DNA of 64,000 bases. Source: Micromonospora sp. DSM 45708. Lineage in GTDB: Bacteria > Actinomycetota > Actinomycetes > Mycobacteriales > Micromonosporaceae. The notes under the pieces are model-generated. The model worked only from the letters and a program-made list of their open reading frames with translations, did no database searches and was not told the origin of the DNA. Position numbers and translations under genes: made by a program. Of this stretch, positions 43,854-51,858 are shown one piece after another. The stretch's first letter is position 1. Every line of letters starts with the position of its first letter. The DNA lies in the NCBI RefSeq assembly GCF_039566955.1, contig NZ_CP154796.1, positions 1,364,001 to 1,428,000 of the forward strand. Reading direction: 5' to 3'.

Positions 43854-44575
43854 GAGGTGGCCTCCGACTCGCCGTCGCGGATCAGGCGGAGGAACGCCTC
43901 CTCCAGGTCGTCCACGCCGGTGGCGGCGCGGACCGCGGCCGGGGTGTCGTCGGCGACCAGCCGGCCCTCGCGGATCAGCAACAGCCGGTCGCACCGGGCC
44001 GCCTCGTCCATCACGTGGCTGGAGACCAGCAGCGTGGTGCCGGCGGCGGCCATGGCGTGGAACCGGGCCCACAGGTCGGCCCGCAGCACCGGGTCCTGGC
44101 CGACCGTGGGCTCGTCGAGGACGACCAGCTCCGGTTCGCCGACCAGGGCGCAGGCGAGCGAGGCGCGGCTGCGTTGGCCGCCGGAGAGCGTGCCGACCAG
44201 CTGGTCGGCCGCCGCGGCCAGACCGACGTCGGTCACCGCGCGGTCGGCCTCGGCGCGACCCCGGCCCTGGAGTACGGCGAAGTAGCGGGCGTTCTCCCGG
44301 ACCGTGAGGTCGGCGTAGACGCTCGGCGCCTGCGTCAGGTAGCCCACCCGGTGGCGCAGCTCGGCCGTGCCGGCGGGCCGGCCGAGCACGTCGACCGTGC
44401 CGGCGTCGACCGTCTGCACGCCGACCACCGCGCGCATCAGTGTGGTCTTGCCGCTGCCGCTGGGCCCGAGCAGCCCGGTGACCGTGCCGCGGGGCACGGC
44501 ACAGCTGATGCCGTGCAGCACCCGCCGCCCGCCCCGGTCGACCACCAGGTCACGGACCGTCACCGCGTCGTCCAT
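43850..44575 (-). CDS. ABC-2 exporter ATP-binding subunit
   Basis: ATPase of the DrrA/CcmA type. The 241 residues show Walker A GPSGSGKTT near 37-45, Q-loop YLTQAPSVY near 79, signature LSGGQRSRASLA near 132, Walker B LVVLDEPTVGQDP near 150-162 and H-loop SSHVMDEAARCD near 184. The ATG at 44575 follows GGAGGCGGAC and is preferred to an upstream start at 44611, which would lie inside the operator palindrome. First gene of a three-gene operon ending in tetR. Confidence 0.93.
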   Translation of the reverse strand: MDDAVTVRDLVVDRGGRRVLHGISCAVPRGTVTGLLGPSGSGKTTLMRAVVGVQTVDAGTVDVLGRPAGTAELRHRVGYLTQAPSVYADLTVRENARYFAVLQGRGRAEADRAVTDVGLAAAADQLVGTLSGGQRSRASLACALVGEPELVVLDEPTVGQDPVLRADLWARFHAMAAAGTTLLVSSHVMDEAARCDRLLLIREGRLVADDTPAAVRAATGVDDLEEAFLRLIRDGESEATS

Positions 44576-44588
44576 GTCCGCCTCCGAC

Positions 44589-44624
44589 AATTCATCTACC
44601 GTTGAAATCAACGGTAGATGAATT
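44589..44624. promoter_or_regulatory. 36-nt palindromic operator between ABC-2 operon and merR
   Basis: AATTCATCTACCGTTGA (44589-44605) and TCAACGGTAGATGAATT (44608-44624) are perfect inverted repeats around AA. The block is AT-rich against its surroundings and sits 14 bases upstream of the ATPase ATG. TetR proteins bind such dyads, and the operon carries its own tetR, so autorepression is the simplest reading (inference). The merR promoter lies outside it, starting at 44646. Confidence 0.85.
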
Positions 44625-44645
44625 CCGTCGGTCGGGCAATGCCTG

Positions 44646-44676
44646 TTGACTTCGAGTGGGCTCGAACTGGAAGCCT
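44646..44676 (+). promoter_or_regulatory. MerR-type promoter/operator with 19-bp spacer
   Basis: TTGACT (44646-44651) and AAGCCT (44671-44676) are separated by 19 bases, longer than the optimal 17, and the dyad TTCGAG-TGGG-CTCGAA (44651-44666) lies between them. This over-long spacer with a central dyad is the classic site at which MerR regulators untwist DNA. The predicted transcription start coincides with the GTG at 44683, so the mRNA would be leaderless. Confidence 0.7.
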
Positions 44677-44682
44677 GGATCG

Positions 44683-45072
44683 GTGGACATCGGCATCCGG
44701 GAGAAGAGCCTCAGCGTCGGCGAGGCGGCGCAGCGGGTCGGCCTGACCACCTACACGCTGCGCTGGTACGAACAGGAGGGGCTGGTCGCGCCGGTCGGGC
44801 GGGACTCCGCCGGTCGCCGGCGCTACACCGAGGCGGACGTCAACTGGCTGTTCCTGCTCCTGCGGCTGCGGCGGACCGGGATGCCGGTGCGCGACATGCG
44901 CCGCTACGCCGAGCTGGCCCGGCAGGGCGACCGTACGCTCGGCGCGCGGCGGGCGCTGTTCGAGGCGCACCGGGCCCGGGTGCTGGCCCGGATGGCCGAG
45001 CTGACCGAGGATCTCAAGGCCCTCGACCGCAAGATCGACCTGTACCGGCAGGCCGAAGAGGAACTGGGCTAA
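44683..45072 (+). CDS. MerR-family transcriptional regulator
   Basis: Winged-helix MerR regulator that activates by distorting promoters with long spacers. The 129 residues begin [23 protein letters not shown]; the HTH is at about 10-32, [10 protein letters not shown] near 35, [15 protein letters not shown] near 52-66, and a C-terminal coiled coil (80-125) without the cysteines of metal sensors. I chose GTG 44683 because it fits the leaderless promoter and the upstream GTG at 44656 is inside the promoter dyad. It resembles regulators of oxidoreductases or stress genes, but no such gene is adjacent; it faces the ABC-2 operon. Confidence 0.87.
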   Translation: MDIGIREKSLSVGEAAQRVGLTTYTLRWYEQEGLVAPVGRDSAGRRRYTEADVNWLFLLLRLRRTGMPVRDMRRYAELARQGDRTLGARRALFEAHRARVLARMAELTEDLKALDRKIDLYRQAEEELG

Positions 45073-45145
45073 GCCCACCCGCAGCGGACACGCGGTCCGC
45101 CATCGGTCATTGCGCCGAAGATCGGACTTCCGGCACCATGTCGCG

Positions 45146-46480
45146 GTGGGTCCCGCTTCGTTGCCCGAGTCCGGATTCCTCGACGACTGGGCCACCCGCC
45201 TGCGCCGGGCCGCGGACCGACCGGTCGTCGGGATCATGCTGCGCGGCAGCCACGCACGACGGGCCGCCACCGAGCACAGCGACGTCGACGTGGACGTGCT
45301 CGTCGCCACCGACGAGGAGCGCCCCGCCTCGGCGGCCCCGCCCCGCCCCGCCGGCCCGTACGCGACCCGGCACGCCTACCTGGCCGAGTTCGACGGCCGG
45401 CTGGTGCACGTCTCGGTGGCCTCCCGGGACGTCCGCTCCTGGGTGCACCGGCTCGGGCAGCCCGCCGACTGGGCGTTCGGGCTGCCGGTCACCGCGCCCG
45501 CCCGGCTGCTCTGGGCGGTGCCCGAGTGGCGTCGCCGGATCGACCTGCCGGTGCTCTGCCAGCCCGCCGACGAGCCGCGCCTGGAGGACCTGATCGCCAC
45601 GCTGGGCAAGGTGGCCGGCGCGCACTGGGCCGGCGACGCCACCGGGCTCCGGCTCGCGGCGGCCGACCTGGCCCGGCTCTGCCCCTCGGTGCTCCGGCTG
45701 GCCAACCCGTCGGTCCGGGTGGTGTCCCGGCGGGCCGCCCTGACCGCCGCGCTGGACCTCCCGGTGGCCCCGCCCCGCTACCGCGCCGACATGCTGCTCT
45801 GCCTCGGGCTGCGCGCCGGTGCCCCGGCCGAGGTCGGGGCCGCCGCCGGCCGCCTGGTCACCGGCATCGTCCCGCTGGTCCGCCCGTACGCGGGGGAGGT
45901 CGCCGCGGTGGCCGGCGCGGAACTGGCCGAGGCGCTCGCCGACGGCCGGGTGGACCGCTACCTCGGTCAGCTGAGCCGGGCGCTGCACGTGGCGCCACCC
46001 GCCACCCGGGACACGTCGACGGTGCCGGCGCCGCGTGCGGGAGAATGGTCAACCGTGCCCGCCTCTGACCCGCCCCTGACCGGCGCCTCCGCCCGTGCCG
46101 CGGCCCCCGGCCCCGCCCGCCCGTCCCGGCTCGACCCGGCCATCGCGGCCAAGCTCCGCCGCACCCCGGACGGCCTGGTCGCCGCCGTGGTCCGCGCCCA
46201 CGACTCGGGCGAGGTGCTGATGGTCGCCTGGATGGACGACGAGGCGCTGCACCGCACGCTCACCAGCGGCCGGGCCACCTACTGGTCGCGCAGCCGGGGG
46301 GAGTACTGGGTCAAGGGCGCGACCTCCGGCCACCACCAGTACGTCCACTCGGTCGCGCTGGACTGCGACGGTGACGCGCTGCTGGTCAGCGTGGAGCAGG
46401 TCGGCGCCGCCTGCCACACCGGTCACCGCACCTGCTTCTTCACCGACCTGCCGGTCAGCTCCCCGGGGACGACCCCGTGA
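45146..46480 (+). CDS. Nucleotidyltransferase-fold protein reading in frame into HisI
   Basis: The frame opens with a nucleotidyltransferase-like domain: [23 protein letters not shown] near residues 28-50 has the GS...D-x-D metal motif of pol beta-type enzymes (GSH, DVD). A helical region follows to about residue 300. No stop codon separates this domain from hisI, so the frame continues to the hisI stop and would give a 444-residue fusion. Start is uncertain: GTG 45146 or TTG 45110/45161. Either a true fusion is made, or hisI is translated separately from its own leaderless start at 46055. The nucleotide or acceptor substrate of the first domain is unknown. Confidence 0.65.
   Translation: MGPASLPESGFLDDWATRLRRAADRPVVGIMLRGSHARRAATEHSDVDVDVLVATDEERPASAAPPRPAGPYATRHAYLAEFDGRLVHVSVASRDVRSWVHRLGQPADWAFGLPVTAPARLLWAVPEWRRRIDLPVLCQPADEPRLEDLIATLGKVAGAHWAGDATGLRLAAADLARLCPSVLRLANPSVRVVSRRAALTAALDLPVAPPRYRADMLLCLGLRAGAPAEVGAAAGRLVTGIVPLVRPYAGEVAAVAGAELAEALADGRVDRYLGQLSRALHVAPPATRDTSTVPAPRAGEWSTVPASDPPLTGASARAAAPGPARPSRLDPAIAAKLRRTPDGLVAAVVRAHDSGEVLMVAWMDDEALHRTLTSGRATYWSRSRGEYWVKGATSGHHQYVHSVALDCDGDALLVSVEQVGAACHTGHRTCFFTDLPVSSPGTTP
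46041..46046 (+). promoter_or_regulatory. Leaderless -10 element for hisI
   Basis: GAGAAT ends eight bases before the hisI GTG (46055), inside the 3' part of the upstream frame. It supports independent transcription of hisI starting at or next to its start codon. Confidence 0.5.
46055..46480 (+). CDS. hisI: Phosphoribosyl-AMP cyclohydrolase HisI
   Basis: Zn/Mg-dependent enzyme that opens the purine ring of phosphoribosyl-AMP in histidine synthesis. The 141 residues include [22 protein letters not shown] near 27-48, [16 protein letters not shown] near 55-70, [18 protein letters not shown] near 76-93, the metal Asp cluster LDCDGDALL near 104 and [10 protein letters not shown] near 121-130 with the zinc Cys/His. 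It is the cyclohydrolase only; no HisE pyrophosphohydrolase domain is attached. It may be translated separately or as the C-terminus of the nucleotidyltransferase fusion. Its stop overlaps the next GTG. Confidence 0.93.
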   Translation: MPASDPPLTGASARAAAPGPARPSRLDPAIAAKLRRTPDGLVAAVVRAHDSGEVLMVAWMDDEALHRTLTSGRATYWSRSRGEYWVKGATSGHHQYVHSVALDCDGDALLVSVEQVGAACHTGHRTCFFTDLPVSSPGTTP

Positions 46481-47040
46481 CCGACGGCGCGGCCGGCCCG
46501 CCCGCCGTCCGGGGCCGGCGCGAGCTGGCGTACGCGGTGCTGCTCTGCCTGGCCGGCGCGGGCCTGGCCGCCTGGGCGGTGACCCGGAGCTGGTCGGTCG
46601 ACCCGACCGCCCGTGCCTCCCTCGCGCCCGGGCGGTCCGGCCGCACCGGCGCGGACCTGCTGCCGTGGGTGTCCGCGCTGGCCTACGTCGGGTTGGCCGG
46701 CGGCGGCGCGGTGCTGGCCACCCGGGGGCGGCTGCGCCGGCTGCTCGGCGTGCTGCTGGCGGTCGTCGGGCTGGCCGTCGCGGTCGGCGGCGGGGTCGGC
46801 CTCGGCGAGACCGGGGTGAGCCGGCTCTGGCCGGCCCTGGTGCTGGCCGGTGGCCTGGCGTCGGCGATCGGCGGGGCGGGCACCGCGTGGCGCGGCGAGC
46901 GGTGGCCGGCGATGGGCGCCCGGTACGAGCGGCGGGCGGGGTCGACCGGGACCGCCGGCACGGACCGGCCGGCGGTCGAGCGGGGCACCCGGGACGCGTG
47001 GGACGCGCTGGACCGGGGCGAGGACCCGACGGTCAGCTGA
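46477..47040 (+). CDS. Trp-biosynthesis-associated membrane protein
   Basis: Actinobacterial membrane protein family found in trp operons (Trp_oprn_chp, TIGR02234). The 187 residues have four helices (about 15-33, 60-80, 88-108, 113-133), the conserved first-loop WAVTRSW near 28-34, and a soluble C-terminal tail ending [13 protein letters not shown], which is the family signature. It overlaps hisI by four bases. In many relatives trpE lies between hisI and this gene; here it does not. Exact role unknown; genomic association with tryptophan synthesis is established for the family. Confidence 0.88.
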   Translation: MTDGAAGPPAVRGRRELAYAVLLCLAGAGLAAWAVTRSWSVDPTARASLAPGRSGRTGADLLPWVSALAYVGLAGGGAVLATRGRLRRLLGVLLAVVGLAVAVGGGVGLGETGVSRLWPALVLAGGLASAIGGAGTAWRGERWPAMGARYERRAGSTGTAGTDRPAVERGTRDAWDALDRGEDPTVS

Positions 47041-47308
47041 CCGGCTGGGCCTCGCGCGCCTCACGGCGGTCCCGGGCCGCGGCCCGGGCGGCGGCCAGCT
47101 CCGCCACCAGCCGCTCCAGTTCGCGACGTTGCGCGGCCCGGGCCCGGTCGGCGCAGACCGCCTCCCAGGCGTTGCCCCGGGCGGTGCGCGTCCGCCCGTC
47201 ACCCGCCACGGCGCGTTCGAGCGTGTGCACCACGCCGACGGCGAGTGAGGCGACGGTCCGGGAGATGGTGGTCAACCCGATGTTCTGGTTCGGCCCGTTG
47301 GCGCTCAT
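47033..47308 (-). CDS. Small conserved-looking protein on the opposite strand, unknown function
   Basis: The 91 residues start MSANGPNQNIGLTTISRTVASLAVGVV with GGGGTGAACC before the ATG, then a region with an amphipathic helix and a long Arg/Ala/Glu coiled-coil-like tail (50-85). It is encoded against the trp genes and overlaps the end of the Trp membrane protein by eight bases. The N-terminal residues look non-random for antisense of coding DNA and no plus-strand gene competes here, so I regard it as probably real, though the family is not recognised. HGxxPAAW-type genes usually present in this position on the plus strand are not seen. Confidence 0.5.
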   Translation of the reverse strand: MSANGPNQNIGLTTISRTVASLAVGVVHTLERAVAGDGRTRTARGNAWEAVCADRARAAQRRELERLVAELAAARAAARDRREAREAQPVS

Positions 47309-47664
47309 GGTTCACCCCACACGAGATCGTTTTGCGTCGGTCGGCAGCCGCCTCGTCGAGTCTGCCCTGCGACGATGCTGCCGGGCTGAGGTTTCGCCAC
47401 CGTGAAGCGCAGGTCAACGCTCCCGCACGCGGGGCGACCTGGGCAGGGGCGGAAGTCCTTGACCTTGGTCACAGCGGGCCGGATCTCGGGCTGCGGGGCC
47501 GGGCCGGCCGTGGTGAGATAGGGCATGGGCGGTGGTCGATGCATGCGGTGGCGCTGCGTGACACCGCGTTCACCCGAAGTCGGCCATCATGCCACAGCCC
47601 ATTTCGTGAGGTGCGCCATACCCCCCGGCACGTGTCGCCAGGTGGCGCCACCTAGCATCGGCCC
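47309..47664 (+). promoter_or_regulatory. Intergenic region upstream of trpC with palindromic operator candidate
   Basis: No convincing gene lies in these 356 bases. Near the end, AGGTGGCGCCACCT (47640-47653) is a 14-base perfect palindrome whose last T is the first base of a TAGCAT -10 (47653-47658), six bases before the trpC ATG at 47665. The block could be an operator controlling trpCBA. I find no attenuator-style run of Trp codons: the only short ORF, at 47524, has a single Trp early on. TTGACC at 47459-47464 may be a further promoter for an upstream transcript. Confidence 0.5.
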
Positions 47665-48555
47665 ATGACACCCGGAGAGGGGAGTCCGTTGGTGACTGCT
47701 GAGCATGCGCACGCGGAGGGGGACGACGCCGGAGCGGCGCCGTCCGCAGGCGTGCTCGACGAGATCCTGGCCGGCGTGCGCGAGGACGTGGCCCGGCGGC
47801 AGGAGCAGCTCCCGCTGGAGCGGATCCGCGAGTTGGCCGCCGCCGCACCGCCGCCGATCGACGCGTACGCGGCGCTGCGCCGACCGGGCGTGGCCGTGAT
47901 CGCCGAGGTGAAGCGCTCGTCGCCGTCCAAGGGGCGGCTGGCCGAGATCGCGAACCCGGCCGACCTGGCCAGCGACTACGCGGCCGGCGGAGCGCGGGCG
48001 ATCAGCGTGCTGACCGAGGGCCGCTGGTTCGGCGGGTCGCTCGACGACCTGGCCGCGGTCCGGGCCGCGGTGAACGTGCCGGTGCTGCGCAAGGACTTCG
48101 TGGTTTCCAGCTACCAGGTGCACGAGGCCCGCGCGCACGGTGCCGACCTGGTGCTGCTGATCGTCGCCGCGTTGGAGCAGAACGCGCTGGTCGGGCTGCT
48201 GGAGCGGATCGAGTCGCTGGGCATGACCGCGCTGGTCGAGGTGCACACCGAGGAAGAGGCGGACCGGGCCCTGGAGGCCGGCGCGCAGGTGATCGGCGTC
48301 AACGCCCGCGACCTGCGTACCCTGGAGGTCGACCGCTCGGTGTTCGAGCGGATCGCGCCCGGGCTGCCGAGCAGCGTCGTCAAGATCGCCGAGTCGGGCG
48401 TGCGCGGTCCGCACGACCTGATCCGGTACGCCTCGGCCGGCGCCGACGCCGTCCTGGTGGGCGAGGGCCTGGTGACCCAGAAGAGCCCCCGTGAGGCGGT
48501 CGCCGAGCTGGTCAACGCCGGGAACCACCCGGCGACGCCCCGCCCGGTGCGCTGA
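47665..48555 (+). CDS. trpC: Indole-3-glycerol phosphate synthase TrpC
   Basis: TIM-barrel enzyme that closes the indole ring in tryptophan synthesis. The product carries [13 protein letters not shown] near 79-91 with the catalytic Lys/Glu, [13 protein letters not shown] near 113, [13 protein letters not shown] near 139, [15 protein letters not shown] near 192, [14 protein letters not shown] near 211 and [13 protein letters not shown] near 241, all typical. ATG at 47665 fits the leaderless promoter; a GTG at 47692, after GAGGGGAG, gives the more usual N-terminus, so the first nine residues are uncertain. 37 bases separate it from trpB. Substrate comes from PriA. Confidence 0.95.
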   Translation: MTPGEGSPLVTAEHAHAEGDDAGAAPSAGVLDEILAGVREDVARRQEQLPLERIRELAAAAPPPIDAYAALRRPGVAVIAEVKRSSPSKGRLAEIANPADLASDYAAGGARAISVLTEGRWFGGSLDDLAAVRAAVNVPVLRKDFVVSSYQVHEARAHGADLVLLIVAALEQNALVGLLERIESLGMTALVEVHTEEEADRALEAGAQVIGVNARDLRTLEVDRSVFERIAPGLPSSVVKIAESGVRGPHDLIRYASAGADAVLVGEGLVTQKSPREAVAELVNAGNHPATPRPVR

Positions 48556-48592
48556 CCCGCGCCGGGCCACCCGAACCGAGAGGACGCCCGCG

Positions 48593-49819
48593 ATGAGCGC
48601 CGCACCCGCTGCCGGCCAGGTTCCCGACGCCGCCGGCCACTTCGGCCGGTTCGGCGGCCGGTTCGTCCCCGAGGCGCTGGTCGCCGCGCTCGACGAGCTG
48701 GACGCGGCGTACCGGAAGGCGATGGGGGACGAGGAGTTCCTCGCCGAGTTCGACGCGCTGCTGCGCGACTACGCCGGCACCCCCTCGATGCTGTACGAGG
48801 CCCGGCGGCTCTCCGCCCAGCTCGGGGCGCGCGTCCTGCTCAAGCGGGAGGACCTCAACCACACCGGCGCCCACAAGGTCCGCAACGTGCTCGGTCAGGC
48901 GCTGCTCACCCGGCGGATGGGCAAGCGGCGGGTGATCGCGGAGACCGGCGCCGGCCAGCACGGCGTGGCCACCGCGACCGCCGCCGCCCTGTTCGACCTC
49001 GAGTGCGTGGTCTACATGGGCGCGGTGGACACCGAGCGGCAGGCGCTCAACGTGGCCCGGATGCGGATGCTCGGCGCCACCGTGATCCCGGTGACGGCCG
49101 GCTCGCGCACGCTCAAGGACGCGATGAACGAGGCGATGCGCGACTGGGTCGCCAACGTCGAGGACACCCACTACCTGATCGGCACCGCGGCCGGGCCGCA
49201 CCCGTTCCCGGAGATGGTCCGGGACTTCGTGCGCGGCATCGGCGTGGAGGCCCGCCAGCAGTGCCTGGACCTGACCGGCGCGCTGCCGGACGCGGTGGCG
49301 GCCTGCGTCGGCGGCGGCTCCAACGCGCTGGGCATCTTCCACGCCTTCGTGCCCGACGCCGGGGTGCGGCTCTACGGCTTCGAGGCCGGTGGCGAGGGCG
49401 TCGCGTCCGGCCGGCACGCGGCCAGCATCACCGGCGGCTCGTCGGGCGTGCTGCACGGCACCCGCACGTACGTCCTCCAGGACGCCGACGGCCAGACCAT
49501 CGAGTCGCACTCGATCTCGGCCGGTCTGGACTACCCGGGCGTCGGGCCGGAGCACGCCTGGCTGCACGACACGGGCCGGGCCACCTACCTGCCGGTCGAC
49601 GACGCCGAGGCGATGGCCGCGTTCGAGCTGCTCTGCCGCACCGAGGGCGTGATCCCGGCGATCGAGAGCGCGCACGCACTGGCCGGCGCCCGCAAGATCG
49701 CCCCGGAACTCGCCGCCGAGTTGGGCCGGGAGCCGGTGATCGTGGTCAACCTCTCCGGCCGTGGCGACAAGGACGTGCACACCGCCGGCGCGTACTTCGG
49801 CATCCTCGACAAGGAGTGA
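48593..49819 (+). CDS. trpB: Tryptophan synthase beta subunit TrpB
   Basis: PLP enzyme that condenses indole and serine. The 408 residues match TrpB1: [15 protein letters not shown] near 16, the PLP-lysine motif [18 protein letters not shown] near 87-104, [17 protein letters not shown] near 116-132, [11 protein letters not shown] near 238 and [19 protein letters not shown] near 305. The start ATG 48593 follows GAGAGGA. It is followed by trpA after four bases, allowing formation of the alpha2beta2 channelled complex. Confidence 0.97.
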   Translation: MSAAPAAGQVPDAAGHFGRFGGRFVPEALVAALDELDAAYRKAMGDEEFLAEFDALLRDYAGTPSMLYEARRLSAQLGARVLLKREDLNHTGAHKVRNVLGQALLTRRMGKRRVIAETGAGQHGVATATAAALFDLECVVYMGAVDTERQALNVARMRMLGATVIPVTAGSRTLKDAMNEAMRDWVANVEDTHYLIGTAAGPHPFPEMVRDFVRGIGVEARQQCLDLTGALPDAVAACVGGGSNALGIFHAFVPDAGVRLYGFEAGGEGVASGRHAASITGGSSGVLHGTRTYVLQDADGQTIESHSISAGLDYPGVGPEHAWLHDTGRATYLPVDDAEAMAAFELLCRTEGVIPAIESAHALAGARKIAPELAAELGREPVIVVNLSGRGDKDVHTAGAYFGILDKE

Positions 49820-49823
49820 GAGC

Positions 49824-50627
49824 GTGAGTCGCATCGGGGTCGCCTTCGACAAGGCCCGGGCCGACGGGCGGGCCGTGCTGGTCGGCTGCATGCCGGCCGG
49901 GTTCCCCACCGTCGACGGCAGCATCGCCGCCATGACCGCCATGGTCGAGGCGGGCGTCGACGTCATCGAGGTGGAGATCCCCTACTCCGACCCGGTGATG
50001 GACGGGCCGGTCATCCAGAAGGCCAGCGACATCGCGCTGGCCGGCGGCGTGCGCACCGCCGACGCGCTGCGTGTCATCGAGGCGGTGGCCGCGACCGGCG
50101 CGCCGGTGGTCACCATGACCTACTGGAACCCGATCGAGCAGTACGGCGTCGACGCGTTCGCCCGGGACCTGGCCGCCGCCGGTGGCACCGGACTCATCAC
50201 GCCGGACCTGATCCCCGACGAGGCCGCCGAGTGGCTGGCCGCCTCCGAGGCGCACGGCCTGGACCGGACGTTCCTGGTGTCGCCGTCCTCCACCGACGCG
50301 CGCCTGCGGATGACCGCCGAGCACTGCCGCGGTTTCGTCTACGCCACCGCGATCATGGGGGTGACCGGCGCCCGCGCCCAGACCTCCGAGGCGGCGCCGG
50401 TCCTGGTCTCCCGGCTGCGTGAGGTCACCGAGCTGCCGGTCGGTGTCGGGCTGGGCGTGGGCACCGGCGCGCAGGCCGCCACCGTCGCCGGGTACGCCGA
50501 CGCGGTGATCGTGGGCAGCGCGCTGGTCCGCTGTGTGCTCGACGCGCCGGACCAGGCCGCCGGCCTGACCGCGCTGCGCAAGCTCAGCGCCGAACTCGCC
50601 GAGGGCGTCCGCAACCCGGCCCGCTGA
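49824..50627 (+). CDS. trpA: Tryptophan synthase alpha subunit TrpA
   Basis: TIM-barrel lyase that splits indole-3-glycerol phosphate to indole and glyceraldehyde 3-phosphate. The 267 residues include VEIPYSDPVMDGPVIQ near 52-67 (GVPFSDPxADGPxIQ in others; catalytic Asp preserved), TYWNPIEQYGVDAF near 102, LITPDLIPDEAAEW near 125 and GVTGARAQTS near 179. The GTG at 49824, after GGAGTGAGAGC, was chosen over an in-frame start upstream. Usual family length; coupled to trpB by close spacing. Indole is channelled to TrpB (family knowledge). Confidence 0.96.
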   Translation: MSRIGVAFDKARADGRAVLVGCMPAGFPTVDGSIAAMTAMVEAGVDVIEVEIPYSDPVMDGPVIQKASDIALAGGVRTADALRVIEAVAATGAPVVTMTYWNPIEQYGVDAFARDLAAAGGTGLITPDLIPDEAAEWLAASEAHGLDRTFLVSPSSTDARLRMTAEHCRGFVYATAIMGVTGARAQTSEAAPVLVSRLREVTELPVGVGLGVGTGAQAATVAGYADAVIVGSALVRCVLDAPDQAAGLTALRKLSAELAEGVRNPAR

Positions 50628-50715
50628 CCTCGTCGTCGAATCCCGCCGCGCTGGCGGGCGTGATGCTGGGACCGGGGTGCCGCGCACACGGTCCGCACCG
50701 GTACCGTGTGCACCC

Positions 50716-51846
50716 GTGACCCTCGCCCCGATGACTCCCCTGGCGGCCATGCCCAGCCCCAGCACCGCCGTCTGGCAGCTCGGTCCGGTTCCGATCCGGG
50801 CGTACGCGCTCTGCATCATCGTCGGCATCGTGGTGGCCTGCGTGGTCACCGAGTACCGGCTGCGCCGCCGCGGCGTCGCCCCGGGCGCCGTGCTCGACAT
50901 CGCCGTCTGGGCGGTGCCGGCGGGCATCATCGGCGCCCGGCTCTACCACGTGATCACCTCGCCGGAGAAGTACTTCGGCGCCGACGGCCAGCCGCTCAAG
51001 GCGTTCGCCATCTGGGAGGGCGGGCTCGGCATCTGGGGCGCGGTGGCCGGCGGCGCGGTCGGCGCCTGGGTCGCCGCCCGCCAGCTCGGCATCCCGTTCT
51101 CCGTCGTCGCCGACGCGCTGGCCCCCGGGCTGCCCCTGGCGCAGGCCGTGGGTCGGCTGGGCAACTGGTTCAACAACGAGCTCTACGGCGGGCGGACCAC
51201 CCTGCCGTGGGGCCTCGAGGTGCACGTGATGGACCCGGACAATCCGGGTCGCGCGCTCCGCGACGACGCCGGGAACCCGGTCCTGCAACCCGGGCTCTAC
51301 CATCCGACGTTCCTCTACGAGGCGCTCTGGAACGTCGGCGTCGCCGCGCTGGTGCTGGTGCTCGACCGCAAGCTGCGGCTGGGCCGGGGCCGGGCGTTCG
51401 CGCTCTACGTGATGGGCTACACGGCGGGCCGGTTCTGGATCGAGCTGATGCGCACCGACGAGGCCAACCACATCCTCGGCGTACGCCTCAACGTCTGGAC
51501 CGCGGCGCTGGTCTTCCTCGGCGCGCTCGCCTACTTCGTCCGGGTCCGTGGCCCGCGGGAGTACCTCGTCCCGATCGGTGAGCCGGCCGCGCCGGCGACG
51601 CCGGCCGGCGACGTGTCCCAGGTCGACCTCTCCGCCGGAGAGGCCGGGGCGGCGACGGTGGCGCCCGACGGCTACCGGGTGGTGACCGAGGAACAGTTCC
51701 GCGCGTACCGGGAGACCGGCGCGCTACCCCCGACGGAGCCGACGGCGACCGACGTGGCCGACCCCGACGACGACGACGGGACCGGGCACGCCGTGCCGGA
51801 CCGCGTCGACGACGCTGCCGGGCGCCCGGCGGACCGGGACAACTGA
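50716..51846 (+). CDS. lgt: Prolipoprotein diacylglyceryl transferase Lgt
   Basis: Membrane enzyme that transfers diacylglycerol from phosphatidylglycerol to the lipobox cysteine, the first step of lipoprotein maturation. The 376 residues have seven helices, IPSxG-like GPVPIRAYALCIIVG near 21-35, ITSPEKYFGADGQP, FAIWEGGLGIWGAV near 98-111, and the signature GLPLAQAVGRLGNWFNNELYGG near 137-158 containing the catalytic-region residues. The C-terminal 100 residues are an acidic, Pro/Thr-rich cytoplasmic tail, longer than in model Lgts. GTG at 50716 is preferred for its spacing to a TACCGT -10 (50702); ATG 50731 is an alternative. Downstream of trpA, as in Streptomyces. Confidence 0.95.
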   Translation: MTLAPMTPLAAMPSPSTAVWQLGPVPIRAYALCIIVGIVVACVVTEYRLRRRGVAPGAVLDIAVWAVPAGIIGARLYHVITSPEKYFGADGQPLKAFAIWEGGLGIWGAVAGGAVGAWVAARQLGIPFSVVADALAPGLPLAQAVGRLGNWFNNELYGGRTTLPWGLEVHVMDPDNPGRALRDDAGNPVLQPGLYHPTFLYEALWNVGVAALVLVLDRKLRLGRGRAFALYVMGYTAGRFWIELMRTDEANHILGVRLNVWTAALVFLGALAYFVRVRGPREYLVPIGEPAAPATPAGDVSQVDLSAGEAGAATVAPDGYRVVTEEQFRAYRETGALPPTEPTATDVADPDDDDGTGHAVPDRVDDAAGRPADRDN

Positions 51847-51858
51847 GCGGGGGAAGTC

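Noticed and set aside
44656..44682. Upstream GTG as the merR start
   Set aside because: It lies inside the promoter dyad, and the added nine residues are unlike MerR N-termini.
47524..47640. Short ORF starting ATGGGCGGTGG as a trp leader peptide
   Set aside because: It has only a single early Trp codon and no terminator/antiterminator pair follows, so attenuation is not supported.
50631..50680. TCGAATCCCG-like stretch as part of a tRNA T-loop
   Set aside because: No acceptor stem, anticodon arm or matching 5' half can be paired around it.
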